This document shows positions 34,214 through 41,330 of a DNA stretch of 45,019 bases, in pieces; the first letter of the stretch is position 1, and every line of letters begins with the position of its first letter. Where the stretch lies: NCBI RefSeq assembly GCF_049587675.1, contig NZ_JBAVEJ010000224.1, positions 1 through 45,019 of the forward strand, written 5' to 3'. The notes beneath the pieces are model-generated. The model was not told the DNA's origin and searched no databases. It saw only the letters and a program-made list of their open reading frames with translations. This stretch comes from Sulfuricaulis sp049587675 (GTDB lineage: Bacteria; Pseudomonadota; Gammaproteobacteria; Acidiferrobacterales; Sulfurifustaceae). The position numbers and the translations under genes were made by a program.

Positions 34214-35839
34214 CTAACTTTTTTCTCCGTCTTTCTCCAGCTCCCGGCGTATCAACTGCTGTAATCGAAGGATGGTTTTGGTGTCGAGACCGGTTCCGCC
34301 GTGCTTCCGCATCTCGACATTGAGCTTGGCCACGGCCCGGACCACGATATCGCGGGCGCGGTCCGGCGCCGGTAACGGTGGTTCTGTTGCCGGTGACACC
34401 GGTTCGCCGGTCAGCGAGCTGCCGGCGGGCGGTGCGACCACTTCGCGCAGTACTGGAATATCGTCGAGATCGATGGATTCCGTTGTCTCCGGCGTGGCGG
34501 GTTCCGCGACCGGTGCCGTTGCATGCGTTTCACCCGTGGCGGGAGGAGTTGTTTCCTTGGCCGGGATTTTTCCATCCTCAGGTCCGTGAACGCGACTTCC
34601 CTGTCGCACTCCTTCCGCTTCGGATGCTGTGCCTGACTGTGTTTCCTCTGACGGCGACAGTATTTCCAAGGGCCCGGGATCAAGCGTTATTTCCTGCGCC
34701 AAGCTGTCATCGGTCATGACCGACGCTGCTTCATCGGACGACACGGATGTTTCAATGGCTGGGGTAAGCGGCGCTGCTTCTTCGCGCGGCGACTCGAATT
34801 CGACGGCATCGAAGTCCACCGAAGGAATATTCAGTACATTATCCGTGGCTGGCTCGTCAGCGATTTCCAGGTTGATTTCCCGTTTGCCGGAAGCCGGTTC
34901 CGATGCGGGAGCGGGTATCTCCACGGGTAGCTGTGCTTCGTCGCTCGCGGGCGGTGTCATTTCCGGCTCCAGAGAAGCCTCGATCGCAGATAAGATGATT
35001 TCCTGAGTTTCCTGTGTATCGGTCGAGGCAGCTTCCGCCTGTTTTGCCTCGGCCGCGAAGTAGGCGCTCTCGTCGAAGCTTTCTTCCACCTCGATGGTGG
35101 GCAGCGCATCGCCAGATACCTCCGGAGAGTTCTGCATCGCGGTATCCTGCGTTATTTCCTGCACGATGCCATCCGTCTTCGTCTCCGGCTCGATTTCCAG
35201 TTTTGGCGCCAGATCCGGCGACGAAGGTTCAGTCGCGGTCGCCGGAAGCGGCGCTTCCTCGAGCAGAAGTTGATGTTGCGTGCCTGGCGCGATGTTTGCT
35301 TCGATTTCCGGTGCCGGTGCCGGAGGCGCGGGCGCAACGTCAGCTTCAGGTTCACTGAGCATCTCGGCGGAAATTTCCCTGGGGATCTCCGGCATGGCAG
35401 GGGCGGCGAGCGGAGGCGGGACGATTTCCACTGACTCCTCGAAGGTCAGCTCCTCGTCCAGCGGTACATATTCATCCGCAAGCTTGTTACTCGTCTCATG
35501 ATCTTCGGTTGGCGAAGGCGACAATTCTTCAGCCGCCACCGGTTCGTTGCCAACATTGAGTTCATTGCTGACGAGGTCCGTCAAGGAACGCATGACCGCA
35601 TCGAGATTGACCGGACCCGCGGCGGGGTTCACCGGCGCAAAATCTTCGCGCACGGGAGTAGTGGATTCACGCGGCGGTTTCTGCTCGCGAGAGACCGGAG
35701 CCGAGCCGGATTTTTCCGCTTCCGCCTGGTTGTTATCCAGCAGGTCGTTGCGAATCAGGTCCTGAAGCGATTTCAGGACTTCTTCGAGCGTGTGTTTTTC
35801 GGAGGGCTTGTGCTTGTATTTCGGATCGGTCGTTTCCAT
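34214..35839 (-). CDS. Long acidic, probably disordered protein between holC and valS
   Basis: Protein of 541 residues that I do not recognise. Most of it is low-complexity sequence rich in Glu, Pro, Ala, Ser and Thr, strongly acidic and likely disordered. Three short helical motifs stand out: TLEEVLKSLQDLIRNDLL (residues 17-34), the related NLDAVMRSLTDLVSNELN (78-95), and a C-terminal KTILRLQQLIRRELEKDG. A basic, more conserved-looking segment (RARDIVVRAVAKLNVEMRKH) lies near the C-terminus. There is no signal peptide or membrane helix. It starts four bases after the holC stop and ends 60 bases before valS, so it belongs to that operon. The repeated helices could be docking motifs. Confidence 0.8.
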   Translation of the reverse strand: METTDPKYKHKPSEKHTLEEVLKSLQDLIRNDLLDNNQAEAEKSGSAPVSREQKPPRESTTPVREDFAPVNPAAGPVNLDAVMRSLTDLVSNELNVGNEPVAAEELSPSPTEDHETSNKLADEYVPLDEELTFEESVEIVPPPLAAPAMPEIPREISAEMLSEPEADVAPAPPAPAPEIEANIAPGTQHQLLLEEAPLPATATEPSSPDLAPKLEIEPETKTDGIVQEITQDTAMQNSPEVSGDALPTIEVEESFDESAYFAAEAKQAEAASTDTQETQEIILSAIEASLEPEMTPPASDEAQLPVEIPAPASEPASGKREINLEIADEPATDNVLNIPSVDFDAVEFESPREEAAPLTPAIETSVSSDEAASVMTDDSLAQEITLDPGPLEILSPSEETQSGTASEAEGVRQGSRVHGPEDGKIPAKETTPPATGETHATAPVAEPATPETTESIDLDDIPVLREVVAPPAGSSLTGEPVSPATEPPLPAPDRARDIVVRAVAKLNVEMRKHGGTGLDTKTILRLQQLIRRELEKDGEKS

Positions 35840-35842
35840 GGC

Positions 35843-36292
35843 TCAGGCCTCGACAAAATCGCCGGCGCTGATTTTGTGCGTTTGCAGTGCATAGCCGCGG
35901 TCGCGGTAGAAGCGGAAGCGCACGCGCGCATGAGTTTTTGCGCCATCGCTGCCGTCCACCACTTCCGCCACGCGCTGGAACCGGCTGAAAAATTCCGGCA
36001 CCTGCGACGTGAGTTGGATCAGCACGTCATCATGCGCCACCGGCGGTTCATCCTGGCCGATCAGAACCGGCAGATCGGCGTCGGCAGGCCGCGCGGCGAG
36101 CCCATGCGGAATGAAACTGCCGGCGCTGAAGGTCCAGAGCAGCCGGTCGAGACGCTGCGCATCTTCGTGGTCGTGGGTCAGGATAAAGACGCGGTGGCCG
36201 AGACGGAAGGCCTTGTGAGCCAGTTTGCAGACAGCGGCATCTATACCGCCTTCAGTGGCGTCGTCGAGCAGGTAGAAATCGACGCGCGTCAT
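35843..36292 (-). CDS. holC: DNA polymerase III chi subunit
   Basis: HolC, 149 residues, the chi subunit of the clamp-loader assembly, which links the holoenzyme to single-stranded DNA-binding protein. The family start MTRVDFYLLDDATEGGIDAAVCKLAHKAF is present in the usual form, followed by RVFILTHDHEDAQRLDRLLWTF and, near the C-terminus, RFRFYRDRGYALQTHKI. The ATG overlaps the pepA stop codon by four bases; the pepA-holC pair is typical of gammaproteobacteria. Confidence 0.93.
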   Translation of the reverse strand: MTRVDFYLLDDATEGGIDAAVCKLAHKAFRLGHRVFILTHDHEDAQRLDRLLWTFSAGSFIPHGLAARPADADLPVLIGQDEPPVAHDDVLIQLTSQVPEFFSRFQRVAEVVDGSDGAKTHARVRFRFYRDRGYALQTHKISAGDFVEA

Positions 36293-37800
36293 GCCGCCGC
36301 TTCCGCCCCGTCGTGACGGGCGCGGTTGATGAGAAATTGCACCAGCAACGGCACCGGCCGGCCGGTCGCGCCCTTTTCCTTGCCGGTTTTCCAGGCGGTG
36401 CCGGCGATGTCGAGGTGCGCCCATTTGAAGTTTTTCGCATAGCGCGCGAGAAAGCACGCGCCGGTGATGGTGCCGGCCTCGCGCCCGCCGATGTTGGCCA
36501 TGTCGGCGAAATTGCTGTCGAGCTGCTTCTGGTATTCGTCCCACAGCGGCAGTTGCCAGGCGCGGTCGTGGGTGTACTTGCCGGCGCCGAGAATCTCGCG
36601 CGCCAGTTGGTCGTTGTTGGCGAGCAGCCCGCTGGCATGGGCCCCCAGCGCGATCACGCACGCGCCCGTGAGGGTGGCGATGTCGATCACAACGGCCGGT
36701 TTGTAGCGTTCGGCGTAGGTGAGCGCGTCGGACAGGATCAGACGGCCCTCGGCGTCGGTGTTCAGCACTTCCACTGTCTGGCCGGACATGCTGGTGACGA
36801 TGTCGCCGGGCTTGTTGGCGTCGCCATCGGGAAGATTTTCCGAACTGGGAATGATGCCGACGATATTGAGCGGCAGTTTCAGTTCGGCCGCGGCTTTCAC
36901 CGCCCCGAGCACCGAGGCGCCACCGCACATGTCGTATTTCATTTCATCCATGTTGGCGGCGGGCTTGATCGAAATGCCGCCGGCGTCGAAGGTCAGTCCC
37001 TTGCCGACCAGCGCCACGGGAGGTTCGCCTTCCTTGCCGCCGTCGTATTCGAGCACGATCAGTTTCGGCGGCTGACGGCTGCCGCGCGCGACCGACAACA
37101 GCGCGCCCATACCGAGCTTTTGCATGTCGTCCTTTTCCAGCACGGTGATCTTGAGTCCGTATTGCTTGCCGATCTCGGTTGCCTGGTCGGCGAGGTAGGC
37201 GGGTGTGCAGAGGTTGCCGGGAAGGTTGCCGAGATCGCGCGCGAGTTTCATGCCATCCGCGATCGCCTGGCCCTCGTGTATCGCCCGTTCGCCGGGACCA
37301 AGGTCGCTGCGTTTCGGCACCGCCAGCACCACGCGGCGCAAGGCGCGGCGGCTGTTGTCCGGTTTACTTTTTAGCTGATCGAAGCGGTACAAAGCCGCTT
37401 CCGTGACTTCAACCGCCTGGCGGACTTTCCAGGAAATGTCGCGGCCTTTGACGTCGAGTTCGGTGAGATAGGAAGTCGCCTCGGTGGCGCCGGTGTCCTT
37501 GAGAATCGATACCGCCTTGGCGGTGGCGTCGCGATAATGATTTTCGTTGAATTCCTTTTCCTTGCCGCAACCGATGAGCAGTACGCGCTCGCTGGGAAGA
37601 TTCGGAATATTGTGCAGCAGCAGGGATTGCCCTGGTTTGCCTTCGAGATCTCCGCGACGCAGAATGCTGCTGATGGCGCCGCCGGAGACGGCGTCGATCT
37701 GGTGAGCCACGGTGGAGAGTTTGCGCGATTCGAACACGCCGGCCACGATGCAACTGCTGCGCTGTTTTTCGGGGGTGCCGCTTTTGACGATGAATTCCAT
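36289..37800 (-). CDS. pepA: Leucyl aminopeptidase (M17)
   Basis: Cytosolic leucyl aminopeptidase of 503 residues; in E. coli PepA also acts as a DNA-binding cofactor in plasmid dimer resolution. The M17 signature NTDAEGRL is present, and the two-metal site is supported by VGKGLTFDAGGISIKP and MKYDMCGGA. The N-terminal domain contains SSCIVAGVFESRKLS. It is the first gene of the pepA-holC-unknown-valS unit and is divergent from lptF, with 215 bases between the two starts that should hold both promoters. Confidence 0.96.
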   Translation of the reverse strand: MEFIVKSGTPEKQRSSCIVAGVFESRKLSTVAHQIDAVSGGAISSILRRGDLEGKPGQSLLLHNIPNLPSERVLLIGCGKEKEFNENHYRDATAKAVSILKDTGATEATSYLTELDVKGRDISWKVRQAVEVTEAALYRFDQLKSKPDNSRRALRRVVLAVPKRSDLGPGERAIHEGQAIADGMKLARDLGNLPGNLCTPAYLADQATEIGKQYGLKITVLEKDDMQKLGMGALLSVARGSRQPPKLIVLEYDGGKEGEPPVALVGKGLTFDAGGISIKPAANMDEMKYDMCGGASVLGAVKAAAELKLPLNIVGIIPSSENLPDGDANKPGDIVTSMSGQTVEVLNTDAEGRLILSDALTYAERYKPAVVIDIATLTGACVIALGAHASGLLANNDQLAREILGAGKYTHDRAWQLPLWDEYQKQLDSNFADMANIGGREAGTITGACFLARYAKNFKWAHLDIAGTAWKTGKEKGATGRPVPLLVQFLINRARHDGAEAAA

Positions 37801-38015
37801 GCCGATTCCCTGAATTTATTTCCCGCTCCACCGGCGGAAGATGTGGTATATTTTTGTCGACTTCGGGTTACGGTTCCGTTTTGCAATCAAGTCCTTAGGG
37901 ATGACAGTACGGAAAAAAATGGCGTTTTCGATTGCTTGCCCTCCTGACCGGTCTCTGAGCGGCATTTTCCAATGTTTGCGCGTCCCTTGTCAAAACATCC
38001 CACGGCAACTCCGCC

Positions 38016-39113
38016 TTGATCATTAATCGTGCCTTTTACCGGGAGGCCGCCATGACCACCCTGGCGATTGGCTTGGTATTGCTGGTGGTCATGGTGCTGA
38101 TGAGCCTGAGCTTTCTGCTAGGGCGCGCGGTGCGCGGCGATCAGTCCAGGACAGTGGTGTTCATACTGCTCGGTTTTCAGACGCTCTCGAAGCTCGATGT
38201 GTTGCTGCCGCTCGCTTTTTACCTCGGCATCCTGCTGACGCTCTCGCGTTGGTACCGTGATAGCGAAATGACGGTGCTGGCCGCTTGCGGGGTGGGGCTA
38301 ATGCATTTCATGCGCCCGGTGATGGTGCTGGGGCTGGTCTTCGGCGCCCTGGCATTGGCGGGTGCGTTTTATTTCACGCCATTTGCGACCCGGCAGATCG
38401 AGAACATCAAGCTCGTTATCTCCCAGCGCTCCGAACCGGCGGCGATTTTTCCCGGCGTGTTTCTCGAATTGCCGGGGACGGGGCGGATCGTTTACGTCGA
38501 AAAGATTGAAGAGAACGGAAACCTGCAGGGCATTTTCGTCAGCAGCCTGGAGGAGGGCAGGCAGGGCGTGCTGGTGGCCAAATCGGGCTATCCCTACACC
38601 GACCCGAAGACCGGCGACAAATTTATTGCCCTGCAAGGTGGAACGCTTTACGAAGGCGAGCCCGGCGAGGCTGGGTACCGAATTCTGGAATACAGCGTTT
38701 ATAGCCTGCGCATCGTGCCGAAGAAAATCGGCGAGGCGCCGGTGCCGGCGGCGGGGCTGCCCACTCTGAAACTGCTGACACAGCTGGCCGATCGTAACAT
38801 TAACGCCGAGTTTCACTGGCGGCTTGGCAAGACTATCGCGCTGTTCGTGCTGGCATTGTACGCGGTGGTGTTGGCCTATACCGACGTGCGCCGCGGCAGG
38901 ATGTCTAACCTGTTTGTCGCCATTGTGGTCTATTTTATCTATTCCAACCTGCTTGGCATTGGCGAGTCCATGCTGCAGAACGGACGCATGCCGGCGGCAG
39001 TGGGGCTGTGGTGGGTGCACATTGGCATGGCGCTGGTGGCTCTGTATTTCCTGCGGCAGCGCGCTCACGACCGGTCGCTGCTCTCCCTGCCCGCCGGGGT
39101 CGGACGTCGATAA
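38016..39113 (+). CDS. lptF: LPS export ABC transporter permease LptF
   Basis: Inner membrane permease of the LptB2FG transporter that extracts lipopolysaccharide and feeds it to the LptC-LptA bridge. It is 365 residues with the expected layout: N-terminal helices (TTLAIGLVLLVVMVLMSLSF, then LDVLLPLAFYLGILLTLSRW and a further pair), a periplasmic beta-jellyroll domain (about residues 130-270), and C-terminal helices ending in VGLWWVHIGMALVALYFL. The start used is TTG at 38016, which gives the family-like IINRAFYREA; no other start upstream of the first helix fits. Its TAA overlaps the lptG ATG by one base. Confidence 0.93.
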   Translation: MIINRAFYREAAMTTLAIGLVLLVVMVLMSLSFLLGRAVRGDQSRTVVFILLGFQTLSKLDVLLPLAFYLGILLTLSRWYRDSEMTVLAACGVGLMHFMRPVMVLGLVFGALALAGAFYFTPFATRQIENIKLVISQRSEPAAIFPGVFLELPGTGRIVYVEKIEENGNLQGIFVSSLEEGRQGVLVAKSGYPYTDPKTGDKFIALQGGTLYEGEPGEAGYRILEYSVYSLRIVPKKIGEAPVPAAGLPTLKLLTQLADRNINAEFHWRLGKTIALFVLALYAVVLAYTDVRRGRMSNLFVAIVVYFIYSNLLGIGESMLQNGRMPAAVGLWWVHIGMALVALYFLRQRAHDRSLLSLPAGVGRR

Positions 39114-40189
39114 TGCTGACACTCCTCGACCGGCTGATCGCGCGCCACGTGCTCTACAGCACCTTGCTGGTGCTTAACGTGCTGGTGGCGCTGGCGGTGT
39201 TTTTTATTTTGATCGACGGCCTCAAGGATTATGGCAAGGCCAGTTTTGGGGCGCTGGCACTGGTCAAGTACGTGATCCTGAAACAGCCGCAACAGATTTA
39301 TGATCTGTCACCGATCGCCGCGCTGATCGGCGCGATGATGGGAATGTCCACGTTGGCGCTGAATTCCGAACTGACCGCGATGCGCGCGGCCGGGGTGTCG
39401 GTGGCACGCATCGTCGGCGGCGTCATGAAAATCGGGCTTGTGTTCGCGACGGTCATTTTCCTGGTGGGCGAGTATGTCGTGCCGGTCTCCGAGAATCTCG
39501 CGCAGACCGGACGCGCCAAAGCGTTGTCAAAGGCGCTGCAGCAGAAGAGTTCCGGCATCTGGCTGCGGAGTGGCGCGTCGTACGTGAATATCGGCGAGGT
39601 GTTGCCCGACCTCAGCCTCCTGCGGATGAATATTTACGATTTTGATAAAAATGCGCATCTGCGCAGGCAAACCTCGGCGCGCCGCGCGGCGCATGACGGT
39701 GACAAGTGGCAGCTCGATGACGTGCGCGAAAGCATTATTGTCGGCAAGGAGGCGGTGCAGACGCGCCACGTGGCCAAGGAAGACTGGCGCTCGGAACTTA
39801 CGCCCGATGTAATTTCCGTGTTCGCGGTGCAGCCCGACAGTCTTTCGATACAGCAGTTGGACTACTACATCGGACATTTGCAGCAGAACAATCAGGACAC
39901 GCGCAGCTTCCGGCTGGTTTTCTGGCAGAAAATCTGCATGCCGCTCGCCACCATGGTCATGATGCTGGTGGCCACGCCCTTTGTCTTCCGCCAGATCCGC
40001 AGCGGCGGCATGAGCAGTCGCGTGTTCATCGGCATCATGCTCGGACTGGTGTTCATCATCGTCGATAGGACCCTTGGTTATTTCGGCGTGCTGTACGCGC
40101 TTCCGCCAGTGGCCGGCGCACTGCTGCCCATCGGGATGTTTTTTACGCTGGCGCTGGTCCTGCTGTACCGCGCGTCGCGGGGGTTGTAA
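39113..40189 (+). CDS. lptG: LPS export ABC transporter permease LptG
   Basis: Partner permease of LptF, 358 residues. It begins LLDRLIARHVLYSTLLVLNV, has LSPIAALIGAMMGMSTLALNSELTAMRAAGVS with the coupling-helix region, a periplasmic domain (about residues 120-265), and C-terminal helices including FWQKICMPLATMVMMLVATPFVF and IMLGLVFIIVDRTLGYFG. The ATG overlaps the lptF stop codon. With lpxH in the window it supports an LPS-bearing outer membrane. Confidence 0.95.
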   Translation: MLTLLDRLIARHVLYSTLLVLNVLVALAVFFILIDGLKDYGKASFGALALVKYVILKQPQQIYDLSPIAALIGAMMGMSTLALNSELTAMRAAGVSVARIVGGVMKIGLVFATVIFLVGEYVVPVSENLAQTGRAKALSKALQQKSSGIWLRSGASYVNIGEVLPDLSLLRMNIYDFDKNAHLRRQTSARRAAHDGDKWQLDDVRESIIVGKEAVQTRHVAKEDWRSELTPDVISVFAVQPDSLSIQQLDYYIGHLQQNNQDTRSFRLVFWQKICMPLATMVMMLVATPFVFRQIRSGGMSSRVFIGIMLGLVFIIVDRTLGYFGVLYALPPVAGALLPIGMFFTLALVLLYRASRGL

Positions 40190-40203
40190 TAAATTCTGTA
40201 GAG

Positions 40204-40346
40204 AATAGGAGACAGACTAACGGGTTATTGCCACGGTGAATGATGTGTCACGGAATACCGGGGATGGCGAGGCGGGCGCGACAGGGCATGGGGAAACGCT
40301 ACCAGAATAAATTGTAACGATGAATATATTGAACCTGTCCCCTATT
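40204..40346. repeat. Inverted repeat pair flanking a 143-base spacer after lptG
   Basis: AATAGGAGACAG (40204-40215) and CTGTCCCCTATT (40335-40346) are inverted copies with one mismatch in twelve. They bracket the gap between lptG and the Rhs-associated locus. Sequences of the form AGGGGACAG are common in dispersed elements, so this may be a small element remnant marking the boundary of transferred DNA. No gene or target duplication was seen here. Confidence 0.35.
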
Positions 40347-40352
40347 TATTCG

Positions 40353-40745
40353 CTACGGTGCTTTCGCCATAGTAATAGCAGCTACCCTCCATATGACTAC
40401 TGCCGCAGCTACGAAAAACAACGCCCAGAGGTCGTCGACATAAAAGTGCAGGATTGCCTTCGAAGTAATTGCATTTACGACAGCAATCACAATAGCTGCG
40501 ATGCATAGGTCAATACTAATTGAATACAATGATGGCAAAAGCGATATTACGGGCCTGGCGCCTAGCAGTCGGAAAGCGACATGCACAGCGACGATCAATA
40601 CCACCGACCACAAAACAGCATAGAGAACACCAGTGATCGCGAAAACGACGCCTTCATTGTCTGACAGTGCATATGCTTTATACAGATAAACCGTGCAAAT
40701 CGCGATCAAGACGGCTGAAAGGCCGATAGGAAGAGTGTATTTCAT
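40353..40745 (-). CDS. Four-helix membrane protein, candidate Rhs immunity protein
   Basis: Protein of 130 residues that is almost entirely membrane-embedded, with four predicted helices: PIGLSAVLIAICTVYLY, FAITGVLYAVLWSVVLIVAV, the SIDLCIAAIVIAVVNAI region and LWALFFVAAAVVIWRVAAI. ATG at 40745 has GAGGTG three bases before it; GTG at 40751 is an alternative. It lies seven bases downstream of the Rhs C-terminal frame on the same strand, the position of immunity genes in Rhs loci. Its composition is poorer in GC than the housekeeping genes. The immunity role is inferred from position and size only. Confidence 0.65.
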   Translation of the reverse strand: MKYTLPIGLSAVLIAICTVYLYKAYALSDNEGVVFAITGVLYAVLWSVVLIVAVHVAFRLLGARPVISLLPSLYSISIDLCIAAIVIAVVNAITSKAILHFYVDDLWALFFVAAAVVIWRVAAITMAKAP

Positions 40746-40752
40746 ATGCACC

Positions 40753-41322
40753 TCAATATTTTGGTGAGCTGAAGAAGTTTAAAGGCAGCGGTCTGTCGAA
40801 GCCCGGAAATGAATTGTCGGATGGAGCAGCTGTGCTCGCATTAATTGCACGCAAGATACCTGCAGTATATGAGTGAGAGTTATATGTATCAGGAGGCAGC
40901 TCTCCTGTGTTACTAAATCGGCGCGGGTAGCCATACGGGGCATTGTTCCCATAGCTAACCGCGAAATTAATTAAGTAGTTAATTAACTCCGTATCACTCG
41001 GCGGTTTCGCTCTGCAGGCATCCGAATAGGTCGGTGGTCCTGAAGCAGTTACCTCCCGATGGACAGTGTTCTTGCTCGGCAAATCGGAGGATCGGTTGCG
41101 TTCTCCAATCAGATTGCCGGGGTTGTATGGATTCATGGATGCAGGCTCTGAGCTAATAACCGAATACCACTTTCCATTCGCAAGTCCGTCGCCAGCGCCA
41201 CCCTTGAGAAAACCAGGTCTACCAGCAAAAGCGCGTTGATCGTCAGGGACCAACAATAAGGCTGTATGCCATGAGCTTGTTGGAGAGATATTGTGGGAGG
41301 TCAGATATACCTTTAGTCCCAG
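40753..41322 (-). CDS. Displaced Rhs C-terminal (toxin-like) domain
   Basis: A 189-codon frame that continues the Rhs gene after a frameshift. It begins with the second half of the junction motif (LGLKVYLTSHN, from 41322) and reads WHTALLLVPDDQRAF, PPSDTELINYLINFAVSYG, DTYNSHSYTAGILRAI and FPGFDRPLPLNFF near its end. These look like a folded variable C-terminal domain of an Rhs protein, of a kind I cannot name; the His in WHTALLL and the NSHSY segment are the most striking polar residues. The only independent start is TTG at 41256 and it lacks a ribosome binding site, so it is probably translated only when fused to the core. Confidence 0.6.
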   Translation of the reverse strand: MGLKVYLTSHNISPTSSWHTALLLVPDDQRAFAGRPGFLKGGAGDGLANGKWYSVISSEPASMNPYNPGNLIGERNRSSDLPSKNTVHREVTASGPPTYSDACRAKPPSDTELINYLINFAVSYGNNAPYGYPRRFSNTGELPPDTYNSHSYTAGILRAINASTAAPSDNSFPGFDRPLPLNFFSSPKY

Positions 41323-41330
41323 AGTGGATC
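41313..41330 (-). other. Frameshift site in the Rhs DPxG junction motif
   Basis: On the minus strand the core ends GAT CCA CTC TGG GAC TAA (Asp-Pro-Leu-Trp-Asp-stop). Removing one of two tandem CT dinucleotides (41321-41324) gives GAT CCA CTG GGA CTA AAG, that is Asp-Pro-Leu-Gly-Leu-Lys, the normal Rhs junction motif, in frame with the 189-codon downstream domain. This is direct reading of both frames. Confidence 0.8.

Noticed and set aside
41313..41330. Programmed ribosomal frameshift joining the Rhs core to its C-terminal domain
   Set aside because: No slippery heptamer or downstream structure is evident; a tandem CT duplication explains the break more simply.
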